NCBI RefSeq assembly: GCF_031326345.1 | Contig: NZ_CP133671.1 | Location: 6,607,501-6,671,500 of the forward strand | DNA: 64,000 nucleotides | Direction of reading: 5' to 3' | Origin: Aureispira sp. CCB-E | GTDB lineage: Bacteria > Bacteroidota > Bacteroidia > Chitinophagales > Saprospiraceae | Part shown: positions 27,704 through 36,643 of the stretch, piece by piece | How the letters are laid out: the number at the start of each line of letters is the position of its first letter | How positions within the stretch are numbered: position 1 is the stretch's first letter | Notes under the pieces: generated by a model | Seen by the model: only the letters and a program-made list of their open reading frames with translations | Database searches by the model: none | What the model was told of the DNA's origin: nothing | Translations under genes and position numbers: made by a program

Positions 27704-28528
27704 ATGCAACTACCAACCATCAGTACGCTATCCATTGTCATTCCTGCTTACAATGAAGGGGCAACCATTCATTTGATTCTAAACAAAGTAAAAGCAGTAC
27801 ATTTAGCCCAAGGCATTCAGAAAGAAATTTTGATTATCAACGATTGTTCTACCGATAATACAGAAGCAGCTATTCAACAATATATAAACGAAAATCCAAC
27901 ACTCGACATTCAATATTTCAAACATCAAAAAAACAAAGGGAAAGGGGCTGCCTTGCATACGGGAATATCTAAAGCTACAGGAGAATATCTTGTCATTCAA
28001 GATGCCGACTTGGAATATGATCCTGAAGAGTACAATATTCTGCTCAAGCCTATTTTAAATGGAAATGCAGATGTCGTTTATGGCTCTAGATTCATGGGAG
28101 GCAACCCACACCGCATTCTATTCTTTTGGCATAGTATCGGCAACAAACTATTGACCTTTTTATCAAATATGAATACCAATTTGAATCTAACAGACATGGA
28201 AACGTGTTACAAAATGTTTAATACTAAAATGGTTCAAAGTTTGGATCTGAAAGAAAAACGATTTGGTTTTGAGCCAGAGGTAACGGCTAAAATGGCGCGT
28301 ATTCCAGATATTAGAGTGTATGAAGTTGGCATTTCTTATTATGGGAGAACCTTTGCAGAAGGCAAAAAAATCAATTGGAAAGATGGCGTTCGAGCTATCT
28401 ATTGCATTGCTAAATTCAACCCTGTTAGAACTATAAAAAATGTATTTTTTGTAGGAATTTTGTTTCTACTTTTTATGATGCTAATTGCAGGCTCTTTAGC
28501 CTTCTTTAAGCTAGTCTTAGGATTATAA
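27704..28528 (+). CDS. Family 2 glycosyltransferase, DPM1-like
   Basis: 274 residues. LSIVIPAYNEGATIHLILNKV (9-29), IINDCSTDNTEAAI, GKGAALHTGISKATGEYLVIQDADLEYDPEEY and RFGFEPEVTAKMAR are signatures of polyprenyl-phosphate sugar transferases such as dolichol-phosphate mannose synthase. A C-terminal membrane helix (about 247-270) anchors it. It probably charges undecaprenyl phosphate with a hexose for protein or lipid glycosylation. No linked gene shows the acceptor. Confidence 0.88.
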   Translation: MQLPTISTLSIVIPAYNEGATIHLILNKVKAVHLAQGIQKEILIINDCSTDNTEAAIQQYINENPTLDIQYFKHQKNKGKGAALHTGISKATGEYLVIQDADLEYDPEEYNILLKPILNGNADVVYGSRFMGGNPHRILFFWHSIGNKLLTFLSNMNTNLNLTDMETCYKMFNTKMVQSLDLKEKRFGFEPEVTAKMARIPDIRVYEVGISYYGRTFAEGKKINWKDGVRAIYCIAKFNPVRTIKNVFFVGILFLLFMMLIAGSLAFFKLVLGL

Positions 28529-28681
28529 GTCCTATTACAATTCTATATTAGGTTAAACCTATTTGCCTTCATTGGCATGACAATTAACCATAACCTATAC
28601 CTATTATCCGTTGGGAGATTTGCTATTTTCACTCCAATAACTTGGTAGTGTCACAACTACTCCTTAGCTTCGCATTTATTA

Positions 28682-28762
28682 CTTATCGAGAAAGGTGGAG
28701 GGACTTGCCCTTAGAAGCCTTGGCAACCTGCTTTAGTAAGGTGCTAACTCAAGACAGATAAG
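28682..28762 (+). ncRNA. SAM-I (S-box) riboswitch aptamer
   Basis: The classical core is present in order: CTTATCGAG, AAAGGTGGAGGGAC, TGCCC, GAAGCC, GGCAACC, AAGGTGCTAA, and a closing GATAAG. CTTATC (28682-28687) and GATAAG (28757-28762) form P1. AGATAAGTTAGAAAGC just after the core can pair with GCTTCTAACTTTATCT, the 5' half of the terminator below, giving the antiterminator. S-adenosylmethionine binding therefore turns off the downstream methionine genes. Confidence 0.93.
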
Positions 28763-28799
28763 TTAGAAAGCTTGATATCTACTGATAATCTACTATACC

Positions 28800-28834
28800 A
28801 AACGCTTCTAACTTTATCTGTTAGAAGCGTTTTT
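28800..28834 (+). terminator. Riboswitch expression-platform terminator
   Basis: AAACGCTTCTAAC (28800-28812) pairs with GTTAGAAGCG (28820-28829) and is followed by TTTTT. Its 5' strand can instead pair with the riboswitch 3' end. Confidence 0.9.
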
Positions 28835-28878
28835 CATTTTCTCGATAATGATGATATTTCTATCGTTACTAAACTTAG

Positions 28879-29019
28879 TACTTCGTGGATTTTTTAGCTT
28901 TTTTGTAAAAACCTAAAAAAGCATCTTTGCATCAGTTTGATTCTCAAACCTTTAAGAAATTAAGCAACAAAAAGCATACTCTATTGATAATCAAACTGAT
29001 GCGATTTTCCCACGAAGTA
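28879..29019. repeat. Hairpin repeat family, 141-bp copy
   Basis: Terminal inverted repeats TACTTCGTGG (28879-28888) and CCACGAAGTA (29010-29019). An inner pair, GCATCAGTTTGATTCTCAA (28929-28947) with TTGATAATCAAACTGATGC (28984-29002), has one mismatch. The element lies between the riboswitch terminator and the metZ fusion start (29036), so it would fold in the leader of the mRNA. Confidence 0.85.
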
Positions 29020-29035
29020 ATGTAAACTTTTTTTT

Positions 29036-30646
29036 ATGAAAATCACATTAAATCGACAAAATGATTTTTATCATTTTTTAGCACAAAACGAATCGGGTGC
29101 TCGCTTAGAATTAGATGCAGCGCCTTCTATTGGTGGTCAAAATAAGGGATTCCGCCCTATGGAATCTTTACTAGCAGGGCTCGGTGGTTGCTCTGCCATT
29201 GATATTATTAGTATCTTAAAAAAGCAACGTCAAGAAATCATAGACTTCCAAATAGAAATTGAAGCCAATAGAGACACCGAAGCTGTTCCTGCCATTTTTA
29301 AAGATATTGAGGTAAAAATTATCATAACAGGAACAGTTGATGAGAAAAAGCTTCAAAAGGCAATTGATTTAACCGTAGATAAATATTGCTCTGTCTATCA
29401 TATTTTAAAAGAAACGGCTGCTATCAATTACAGCTATGAATTGGTTCCTGCCTCCCCTAAAAAAGTAACATCAACAACTTATAAAGCAGAAACGTTGGCA
29501 ATTCGAACACAAACAGCACCAACGCACAACAGAGAACACTCGGCTCCATTGTACTTGACTTCTAGCTTTACCTTTGAAAATGCCGAACAAGCTAGAGCCG
29601 TCTTTGCAGGAGAAGAAGAAGCACACATTTATTCTCGTTTTTCCAATCCAAATGCTAGTGAATTCATTCAAAAAATGTGTTTGTTAGAAGGTACTGAAGA
29701 TGGGTTTGCAACTGCTTCGGGAATGTCTTCTATCTTTGCCTCACTCGCTCCTTTTCTCAAAAAAGGAGATCACTTAATTGCTTGCCGCTCTGTTTTTGGA
29801 AATACACACCGTATTATCACAGAAATTTTACCCGAATGGGGCGTGGACTATACTTATGTAGACATTGACCAGCTCGAAACATGGGAAGCCGCAATACAGC
29901 CCAACACGAAGATGTTGTTTGCCGAAACACCCTCTAATCCCGCCTTAGATTTTATTGATTTAGAATGGTTAGGGAAATTAACAAAAAAACACAACATATT
30001 GCTTAATATCGATAACTGCTTTGCTACTCCTTACTTGCAGCGACCTAGTGACTATGGGGCAGATTTAGTCGTTCACTCTGCTACCAAATGGATCGATGGA
30101 CAAGGAAGGGTTTTAGGTGGTTTGGTATTGGGCAAAAAAGAACTGGTTGCCAAAGTTTATGCCTTTGCTCGTCGGACAGGACCTTCTATCTCACCATTTA
30201 ATGCTTGGATATTATCCAAAAGTTTAGAGACACTAGCTGTTCGCATGGAACGCCATTGTGACAATGCCTATGCGCTGGCTAGTTATCTAGAACATCACCC
30301 AGAAATAGAATCGGTTAAATATCCTCATCTCCCTTCACATCCTCAGTTTGATTTAGCCAAACGCCAAATGAAGTTAGGAGGAGGTCTATTTACTTGTATT
30401 GTAAAAGGAGGCTTAGAACGTGGTCGCCGATTCTTGGACGCTTTAGAACTGTTGTCTTTAACAGCCAACCTAGGGGATACTAGAACCATTGCCACACATC
30501 CTGCGTCTACCACACATTCTAAGCTCAGTACAACTGATCGAGAAGCCGTTGGCATTTTAGATGGTTTGATTCGCTTTTCTGTAGGCTTAGAACATTTAGA
30601 TGACCTTATTAATGATATTAATCAAGCTTTAGAAAAATCTAAATAA
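29036..30646 (+). CDS. OsmC domain fused to O-acyl-homoserine sulfhydrylase (MetZ-like)
   Basis: 536 residues. Residues 1-135 are an OsmC/Ohr-like domain with both redox cysteines, Cys52 in LGGCSAID and Cys118 in DKYCSVYHIL. Residues about 150-536 are a complete PLP-dependent Cys/Met metabolism enzyme with SRFSNPNASEF, FATASGMSSI and PLP Lys351 in HSATKWIDGQGR, closest to MetZ (O-succinyl/O-acetylhomoserine sulfhydrylase). With the adjacent metX it would make homocysteine from acetylated homoserine and sulfide. The OsmC part may handle peroxides or persulfides close to the sulfur chemistry (inference). Controlled by the SAM-I riboswitch; metX starts 5 bp after its stop. Confidence 0.88.
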   Translation: MKITLNRQNDFYHFLAQNESGARLELDAAPSIGGQNKGFRPMESLLAGLGGCSAIDIISILKKQRQEIIDFQIEIEANRDTEAVPAIFKDIEVKIIITGTVDEKKLQKAIDLTVDKYCSVYHILKETAAINYSYELVPASPKKVTSTTYKAETLAIRTQTAPTHNREHSAPLYLTSSFTFENAEQARAVFAGEEEAHIYSRFSNPNASEFIQKMCLLEGTEDGFATASGMSSIFASLAPFLKKGDHLIACRSVFGNTHRIITEILPEWGVDYTYVDIDQLETWEAAIQPNTKMLFAETPSNPALDFIDLEWLGKLTKKHNILLNIDNCFATPYLQRPSDYGADLVVHSATKWIDGQGRVLGGLVLGKKELVAKVYAFARRTGPSISPFNAWILSKSLETLAVRMERHCDNAYALASYLEHHPEIESVKYPHLPSHPQFDLAKRQMKLGGGLFTCIVKGGLERGRRFLDALELLSLTANLGDTRTIATHPASTTHSKLSTTDREAVGILDGLIRFSVGLEHLDDLINDINQALEKSK

Positions 30647-30651
30647 CCAGT

Positions 30652-31692
30652 ATGATTTATCCAAAAAACGTACAAATTTACAAATATCAACAAGGTTTTA
30701 ACCTAGAACAAGGCGGGCATTTAGTCGAACTAGAGATTGCCTATCATACTTTTGGGACACTCAATGCAGCCAAAGATAATGTTGTTTGGGTTTTTCATGC
30801 TTTAACAGCAAACTCTGATCCTACGGATTGGTGGCAAGGTGTGGTAGGAGACAATACACTTGTCAATCCTGACAAACATTTTATTGTTTGTGCCAATGTC
30901 TTGGGTTCTTTTTATGGCACAACGAACCCTCGCTCTATTAATCCTACAACTGGCTTAGCTTATGGCATTGAATTTCCTTCATTTACGGTTCGAGATGTCG
31001 TACAAGTACACCATTTACTACGTCAACATTTAGGTATTTCTACCGTAATGATGGGGCTTGGAGGCTCTTTTGGAGGACATCAAGCTTTAGAATTTGCGCT
31101 TGCGGCTCCTAATGTGCTCAAAAGTTTGGTCTTGTTGGCAACTAGTGCACGAGAAACGGCTTGGAGTATTGCCATTCACGAAGCGCAACGAATGGCATTA
31201 GAAACAGATGCTACTTGGCAAGAGGACAGTCCATCAGCTGGCTCCATGGGCTTAAAAACAGCGAGAGCCTTAGGGCTTATTTCTTACCGAACCATCAATG
31301 CCTATATCCAAACCCAAACAGATGATACGCCCAAACTCGATCAACATCGTGCCGCTTCGTATGTCCGTTATCAAGGCGAAAAACTAGCCCAACGCTTTCA
31401 CGCACATTGTTATTGGCATTTGTCTAAATGTCTAGATACGCATCATATTGGTCGAGATAGAGCTCCAGTCGAAACTGTTTTGGCAAATCTCAATATTCCT
31501 GTGTCTGTTATTGGGATTACGAGTGACTTGTTAATTCCTGTGTCTGAGCAGCAGTTTTTAACGCGACATTTGCCCAAAAGTGTTTATTATGAAATCGACT
31601 CAAAATTTGGTCATGATGGATTTTTAATTGAAGTCTCACAAATTAATACTATTTTGGAAGAACACTTTAAACGACTGAGGGCAAACTATTAA
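30652..31692 (+). CDS. metX: Homoserine O-acetyltransferase MetX
   Basis: 346 residues, alpha/beta hydrolase fold. YHTFGTLNAAKDNVVWVFHALTA opens the domain; the nucleophile is Ser139 in GLGGSFGGHQ; the acid is in SDLLIPVSEQ and the base in GHDGFLIE. It acetylates (or succinylates) homoserine to supply the MetZ-like enzyme encoded 5 bp upstream. Part of the riboswitch-controlled two-gene operon. Acyl donor specificity cannot be decided from sequence here. Confidence 0.93.
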   Translation: MIYPKNVQIYKYQQGFNLEQGGHLVELEIAYHTFGTLNAAKDNVVWVFHALTANSDPTDWWQGVVGDNTLVNPDKHFIVCANVLGSFYGTTNPRSINPTTGLAYGIEFPSFTVRDVVQVHHLLRQHLGISTVMMGLGGSFGGHQALEFALAAPNVLKSLVLLATSARETAWSIAIHEAQRMALETDATWQEDSPSAGSMGLKTARALGLISYRTINAYIQTQTDDTPKLDQHRAASYVRYQGEKLAQRFHAHCYWHLSKCLDTHHIGRDRAPVETVLANLNIPVSVIGITSDLLIPVSEQQFLTRHLPKSVYYEIDSKFGHDGFLIEVSQINTILEEHFKRLRANY

Positions 31693-31711
31693 GTTTCCTA
31701 AAACCATTCTT

Positions 31712-32830
31712 ATGAAAATCATTCTATTATTTTTTATCCTAACAGGACTCTTTGCTTGTTCTAATTTTGTAACAGCTGACGAAATTCTAAATCAAGGCAT
31801 TGAAAAAGTCGAGCAACAAAACTACAAAGGGGCTATTGAAGATTTTACCAAGGTCATCGAGGCGAATCCTGAAAATGCGACAGCGTATACCGAGAGAGCT
31901 TTTGCACATTGTGAATTGGAAAATTACCCAGCAGCACAAAGTGACTTAGACAAAGCACTAGAGTTAGTTCCAAACTCCTTTAGAGCACACAATTGTCAAG
32001 GCATTCTTTTTTCTGCTTTGGGGCAAGAGGAAAAAGCCATTGAAAGTTATTCCACTGCGATTCAATTGCAAGCTAATTCTGCTACCTTGTATTACAATCG
32101 TGGTATTTCTTATAATACGATAGCCAATTATGAAGCAGCATTGGCCGACTTTGATGCGGCGATTGAGTTAGAAGAAGATAATACCGATTGTTTTTACCAA
32201 AAAGCAGCCTGTTTTTATGATATGGAGGCTTATGATATGGCCATTGATGAATTGGATAGAATTATTGAGTCAGTCCCTAATTATGCAGATGCATTTATCA
32301 AACGTGGCGATGCCTACGAGATGAAAGCTGATTATGAAGCGGCAATTGAGGACTACAATCGCTTTATTGAACTGCAAAGCGATGATCCACTAGGTTATAA
32401 CAATAGAGGATATACGTTTAATAAAATGGGAAAGTATGAGGCAGCTTGTCAAGATTTTGACAAAGCAATTGAATTAGATGTTGATTATGAATTGGCTTAT
32501 TTAAATAAGGGAGATGCCAAACTAGCTACCCTACAATACGATGAAGCAATTCAACTTTACCAAAAAGTTTTGGATATTAATCCCGTGTCATTTGCGGCCT
32601 TGAGTTCGCTAGCAGATGTCTACGAAGCAACCAACAATTATTCGGCTGCCATTGAGCGTTATCACCAAATAATAGCTATAGATTCTACCTACGGAGAGGA
32701 TTATTTAGCTAGGGGAATGCTTTACATCAAGGAAAATGAGCGGCAAAAAGCCTGTATGGATTTCAAAACAGCTATCGAGTTGGGAGAAGAAACAACTGCT
32801 GTTGATGCTTTCAATGAATATTGTAGGTAA
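31712..32830 (+). CDS. TPR-repeat lipoprotein
   Basis: 372 residues. The signal ends GLFAC (lipobox, Cys16). About ten tetratricopeptide repeats fill the rest (for example AIEDFTKVIEANPENATAYTERA), so it is a periplasm-facing protein-binding scaffold. It starts 20 bp after metX on the same strand, but no functional link to methionine synthesis is visible. Confidence 0.85.
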   Translation: MKIILLFFILTGLFACSNFVTADEILNQGIEKVEQQNYKGAIEDFTKVIEANPENATAYTERAFAHCELENYPAAQSDLDKALELVPNSFRAHNCQGILFSALGQEEKAIESYSTAIQLQANSATLYYNRGISYNTIANYEAALADFDAAIELEEDNTDCFYQKAACFYDMEAYDMAIDELDRIIESVPNYADAFIKRGDAYEMKADYEAAIEDYNRFIELQSDDPLGYNNRGYTFNKMGKYEAACQDFDKAIELDVDYELAYLNKGDAKLATLQYDEAIQLYQKVLDINPVSFAALSSLADVYEATNNYSAAIERYHQIIAIDSTYGEDYLARGMLYIKENERQKACMDFKTAIELGEETTAVDAFNEYCR

Positions 32831-32973
32831 TTTTTAAGGTTCAAGGCATATCTTCCGCCTTATCTTGGCATATGTTTTGGATTCATAATAAGTATACTTT
32901 TAAGGTTGGATCAATAGTACCTTGCCAAAACCTAGCGGTCTATTGTCCCAACCATTCTTAGAAAAATACACAC

Positions 32974-33840
32974 ATGAGAATTTTATTATTGCTTTTAAGT
33001 ACTTTATTTATTTCCTTGTCTATTCACGCTCAAGGTACTTGGAATGATTATGTAATTGGGCGTCCAATGCCTGGTTATTTTGAAGCCAAACAAACGGTTG
33101 CCAAAGCTTGGGGCATCAATTATCAAGCTACTTTTGCTGGCTGTGTTTTATCTGATGAGATGTCTGATAAATCCAAGCAGTACCAAGCTACCAATAAAGC
33201 CTACTTCAAAACCTTGGCCATTAAATATGGGGATAATTGGATGGAGGAATTTGAATTGGAAGTAAAAAAAGAAATACATCGTAATACAAGCCAAGAAAAA
33301 GGGATTTGGTACGAACTAGTTGATAACAATAAAGACAAATCCTTTTACGCTGCCAAACAAGTTGTTGCTCAAACGTGGGGCATTATCTACAAACCTCAAT
33401 TTTTGACAAAAGACATGAGTGCAACCGAAAAAGCTGCCTTAACAGAGCTTTTTCTCGCTAATAACGATTACGTACAACAACTAGAAAATACCTTTGGTAA
33501 AGGTTGGCAAAAAATACTCGATCAAGAAGTAGAGTTTGAAGTAGCCAAGCAGCAACATTTAGCCAATAATACAGCTACTTGGGTGGATTATGTGGTTGGC
33601 AAGCCTTATATGACTTATTTTGAGGCTAAAAAAATAGTAGCCAAAGATTGGGGAATTGCTTACGAAGTAAAATTCCAAGGTTGTGAACTCACGCCCAAAA
33701 TGGAAAAAGAAATGGCTAAAGTAGAAAAATCAAACGCTCGCTATTTCAAAACCTTAGAAAAGCTTTATGGGGAAGATTGGAAAACGAAATTTGATAGGGC
33801 AGTACAGAAAAAAGTCGCTCAAGCGCATTTGTCTCAATAG
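32974..33840 (+). CDS. Secreted protein of three repeated units
   Basis: 288 residues with a signal peptide ending SIHAQ. Three units of about 85-90 residues share W-x-(D/E)-(Y/L)-V, then (F/Y)xAKxxVAxxWGIxY, and end in a helix with a Y/F-G-x2-W motif (YGDNWMEEF, FGKGWQKIL, YGEDWKTKF). They begin near residues 22, 108 and 199. I do not recognise the domain. Units 1 and 3 each hold one Cys in the same place, and unit 2 lacks it. Confidence 0.75.
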   Translation: MRILLLLLSTLFISLSIHAQGTWNDYVIGRPMPGYFEAKQTVAKAWGINYQATFAGCVLSDEMSDKSKQYQATNKAYFKTLAIKYGDNWMEEFELEVKKEIHRNTSQEKGIWYELVDNNKDKSFYAAKQVVAQTWGIIYKPQFLTKDMSATEKAALTELFLANNDYVQQLENTFGKGWQKILDQEVEFEVAKQQHLANNTATWVDYVVGKPYMTYFEAKKIVAKDWGIAYEVKFQGCELTPKMEKEMAKVEKSNARYFKTLEKLYGEDWKTKFDRAVQKKVAQAHLSQ

Positions 33841-33856
33841 TTTTGCTCTATATTAG

Positions 33857-33897
33857 ACAACCGAATTCCAACTAAAATAGGAACTCGGTTGTTTTTT
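33857..33897. terminator. Bidirectional terminator
   Basis: ACAACCGAATTCC (33857-33869) with GGAACTCGGTTGT (33880-33892) and Ts, between the convergent three-unit protein gene and the SnoaL-like gene. Confidence 0.8.
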
Positions 33898-33901
33898 ATA
33901 A

Positions 33902-34336
33902 TTATGACTCCACCTTTTCGATTACAGGCATATCGTTGACAATCTGCCAAGTGCCATCCTCTTGTTCTACCAACAATAAATAAGTATTAAAAATCAGCTT
34001 TTTGCCAACAAATGTTGCGTGAACATAAGCATTAGCACCTTGAATGCTGATGCTATTTATACGAACAGCCCTATCATCGCCTCCTATCTTTTTTGCCTCT
34101 AACAACGACAGGTACGTTTCTTTATCCGTTACACTCAAATCTTTACTTCCAAACATCCGATTGACCAAAGCACGAAAATCTTTGTGTAAAACTTTCTTCA
34201 TTTTGGTAACGTTCTGTTGGTCGGCACTCTTGGCAAACATCTCTACAACGTCTACAATTCCTTTAGCAGAATTGGATTGCCCATAGTTATCGGTAAGCGA
34301 TAAACATAAAATCGTTCCTAATAATAATGTTTTCAT
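33902..34336 (-). CDS. Secreted SnoaL/lumazine-binding-like protein
   Basis: 144 residues from the ATG at 34336, which begins a signal peptide (MKTLLLGTILCLSL) ending near NYGQS. The body has the NTF2/SnoaL cone pattern (VDVVEMFAKSADQQNVTKMKKVLHKDFRALV, then VHATFVGKKLIFNTYLLLVEQEDGTWQIVND), as in the putative lumazine-binding family. A copy of an 18-bp motif also found at the marR start lies 82-99 bp upstream of it, suggesting MarR control. Confidence 0.7.
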   Translation of the reverse strand: MKTLLLGTILCLSLTDNYGQSNSAKGIVDVVEMFAKSADQQNVTKMKKVLHKDFRALVNRMFGSKDLSVTDKETYLSLLEAKKIGGDDRAVRINSISIQGANAYVHATFVGKKLIFNTYLLLVEQEDGTWQIVNDMPVIEKVES

Positions 34337-34417
34337 AATAATCTTTTTTATAGTAATTAAAATCAATGATTTCTGTGTTTTTAAATTCGGTAAAATGCAC
34401 CTAACTATTGACTAAAC

Positions 34418-34435
34418 AATTATTGATTTATCAAT
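34418..34435. promoter_or_regulatory. MarR operator candidate 1
   Basis: CAATTATTGATTTATCAA, identical to 34963-34980. TTGAT-TT-ATCAA is a perfect palindrome core. Located between marR and the SnoaL-like gene, upstream of the latter. Confidence 0.65.
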
Positions 34436-34514
34436 GATCAGTATAAAAAAATAGCACTAGTTATTGCATCTCGCTATTCCTCTGGAAGGGCAGTACTCTT
34501 TGCCTTTTGTTTTG

Positions 34515-34955
34515 CTAAAGTTTGTCAAAATTATCATGAATTTTCTTGAGCAATCGATTCAAAGTAACTTTCTCTTCATCACTAATTCCATCCAATCCTT
34601 TAGCTCTCATTTCAACGGCTACTGGCAAGACTTTTTCGACCACTCCTGCCCCTTTTTCTGTCAGATAAATACCAAAAGAGCGGCGATCGGCTCCACCTTC
34701 TCTTTTTATTAGCATTTGCTTTTGTAACAAGTCCAAAATTCTAGTAATCGACGCTGGGTCTTTGTAAGTAGAAGTTGCAATTTCTCGTTGAGTGGTTCCT
34801 GGATACTCACTGATTCGTTTTAAGACGACCCACTGTTCGCTAGACAAATTGACTCCAATGTTTGATAATTCCTTTTTAGCGTACTTTTTAAACCTTCTAG
34901 AAACTCGTTCCAACAAAAAAACATAAACATCATCTAATAGTAAATCTTTGCTCAT
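34515..34955 (-). CDS. MarR-family transcriptional regulator
   Basis: 146 residues, winged helix. LSSEQWVVLKRISEYPGTTQREIATSTYKDPASITRILDLLQKQMLIKRE (about 38-87) is a canonical MarR DNA-binding domain. Copies of an 18-bp palindromic motif lie just before its own start and before the secreted SnoaL-like gene downstream, so it probably represses both. The ABC permease and HlyD genes diverge from it 375 bp away and may be a target too. Confidence 0.92.
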   Translation of the reverse strand: MSKDLLLDDVYVFLLERVSRRFKKYAKKELSNIGVNLSSEQWVVLKRISEYPGTTQREIATSTYKDPASITRILDLLQKQMLIKREGGADRRSFGIYLTEKGAGVVEKVLPVAVEMRAKGLDGISDEEKVTLNRLLKKIHDNFDKL

Positions 34956-34962
34956 AGAATAT

Positions 34963-34980
34963 CAATTATTGATTTATCAA
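34963..34980. promoter_or_regulatory. MarR operator candidate 2
   Basis: Same 18-bp sequence as at 34418, 8 bp upstream of the marR start codon. The flanks extend the palindrome (ATTATTG on one side, CAATAAT on the other, 34966-34988). Confidence 0.65.
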
Positions 34981-35168
34981 CAATAATAATAGAAATAACT
35001 TAATAATCCAAGTTTTTGATTTAGAAATGTACAAATCCATCCTTCACTTGTTCTCCTATAAATGAGTGACATTAAAGCTAGCCCTATATTTCTAACATAA
35101 AAAAAAGTTGTTGTTTAGGCGCTTATCAAAATGAATCGTTAAAATAAGTCTATTCGTCTTTTTAATTT

Positions 35169-35197
35169 TTGCACTTTTAAATTTTCTCTTACTTTTG
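35169..35197 (+). promoter_or_regulatory. Candidate promoter for the ABC permease
   Basis: TTG (35169-35171), 18-bp spacer, TACTTTTG (35190-35197), exact to the Bacteroidota consensus; 133 bp upstream of the permease start. Confidence 0.55.
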
Positions 35198-35330
35198 TAG
35201 CTTCAATTCATTTATACCCAACTTGGCTTAAATATTGTTTAAAATTTAGTTTTTCCTAGAAAAACAGCTACCTCCTAATACAATAATACCCTGCTGTTTA
35301 AAAGGCTACCATAATAAAAATTACATCAAA

Positions 35331-36578
35331 GTGTTTGATAGAGATAAATGGCAAGAAATATTCGGAACCATCCGACAAAACAAACTACGCACTGGTTTAA
35401 CAGCAGCTGGCGTGTTTTGGGGCATTTTTATGCTTATTTTTATGCTAGGTATGGGAGATGGCCTCGAAAAAGGTATTTTGAATGAGTTTGGAGGGCGTTC
35501 TACCAATAGTTTGTACATCTGGCCCCAAGAGACAAGTCTTGCTTACAAAGGCATGCCTGTTGGTCGCTGGGAATCGTTTAATATAGAAGACATCAATGCC
35601 TTGAAAGAGCATGCGCCTTATATTGACATTTTAGCACCTCGCCATGTTACTCGTAATATTGTCGCTTCCTACAAAACGCAATCTAATAATTTTGATGTTC
35701 GAGGGGAATGGGAAGGTATCTTTAAAGTAGAATCGTTGCTTCCTACTCAAGGGCGTGTTTTGAACCCAAAAGACGAAAAAGAAGCACGAAAAGTAGCTGT
35801 GATTGGTCGAACCGTGCAAGAAGAAGTTTTTGGCAATGAGAACCCAATTGGCAAATACATGATTGTCAAAGGAATTCCATTTCAGGTCATTGGCGTTGTC
35901 AAATTTGAGGGAGAATCAAGGCGATTGCAAGAAGCTGAGGAAACAATTTTTATTCCATTGAGCACCTCTTTACGCTTGTTTGGCAATGGAAAAGATATTT
36001 CTTGGTTTGTATGTACGATTACTGGTGAAACCAAAATCAGTGATGTAGAAGATAATATCATTCAATTTTTAAAAGCAAGGCATAGAATTTCTCCAGAAGA
36101 TCAGCAAGCTATTGGTTGTTTTAATTTGGAGAAAGAGTATCGAAAAATTACAGGATTATTCAGTGGCGTTCGTTGGTTTTTGTGGATTGTAGGAATTGGT
36201 ACGCTAATGGCTGGTGTTGTTAGTGTTAGCAACGTCATGCTGATTACGGTCAAAGACCGAACTAGAGAAATTGGTGTCCGCAAAGCTATTGGAGCAACTC
36301 CTTGGTCTATTATTAGCTTAATTCTGTTGGAATCTGTGTTTATTACGACCCTATCAGGGTATATTGGATTACTTTTGGGAACGGGCATTATTTCTTTTAT
36401 CAATTACTCTATTTCTGCAATGGATATGTCAGGGCAAATGTTCATGAATCCTGAAGTTAATTTAGGTGTCAGTATTGGCTCTTTAGTTGTTCTAGTTTTA
36501 TCTGGCTTGTTGGCTGGGTTGCTGCCCTCGCTGCATGCGGCTAGAATCAACCCTGTGGAAGCTTTACGTTCGGAGTGA
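35331..36578 (+). CDS. MacB-type ABC transporter permease
   Basis: 415 residues with a GTG start. One N-terminal helix (about 20-40), a large periplasmic MacB-type domain (about 41-270), then three helices (about 280-410), the standard four-helix layout of MacB/FtsX permeases. DRTREIGVRKAIGATPWSI is the conserved cytoplasmic coupling segment. No ATPase gene is in the operon, so the partner must be elsewhere. Followed by a periplasmic adaptor gene 65 bp later. Confidence 0.88.
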   Translation: MFDRDKWQEIFGTIRQNKLRTGLTAAGVFWGIFMLIFMLGMGDGLEKGILNEFGGRSTNSLYIWPQETSLAYKGMPVGRWESFNIEDINALKEHAPYIDILAPRHVTRNIVASYKTQSNNFDVRGEWEGIFKVESLLPTQGRVLNPKDEKEARKVAVIGRTVQEEVFGNENPIGKYMIVKGIPFQVIGVVKFEGESRRLQEAEETIFIPLSTSLRLFGNGKDISWFVCTITGETKISDVEDNIIQFLKARHRISPEDQQAIGCFNLEKEYRKITGLFSGVRWFLWIVGIGTLMAGVVSVSNVMLITVKDRTREIGVRKAIGATPWSIISLILLESVFITTLSGYIGLLLGTGIISFINYSISAMDMSGQMFMNPEVNLGVSIGSLVVLVLSGLLAGLLPSLHAARINPVEALRSE

Positions 36579-36643
36579 TTTATTATTTATAATATTCCAT
36601 ACTATTTACTAACCTACTAGTTTGTTCACACATATAGTTTAAA

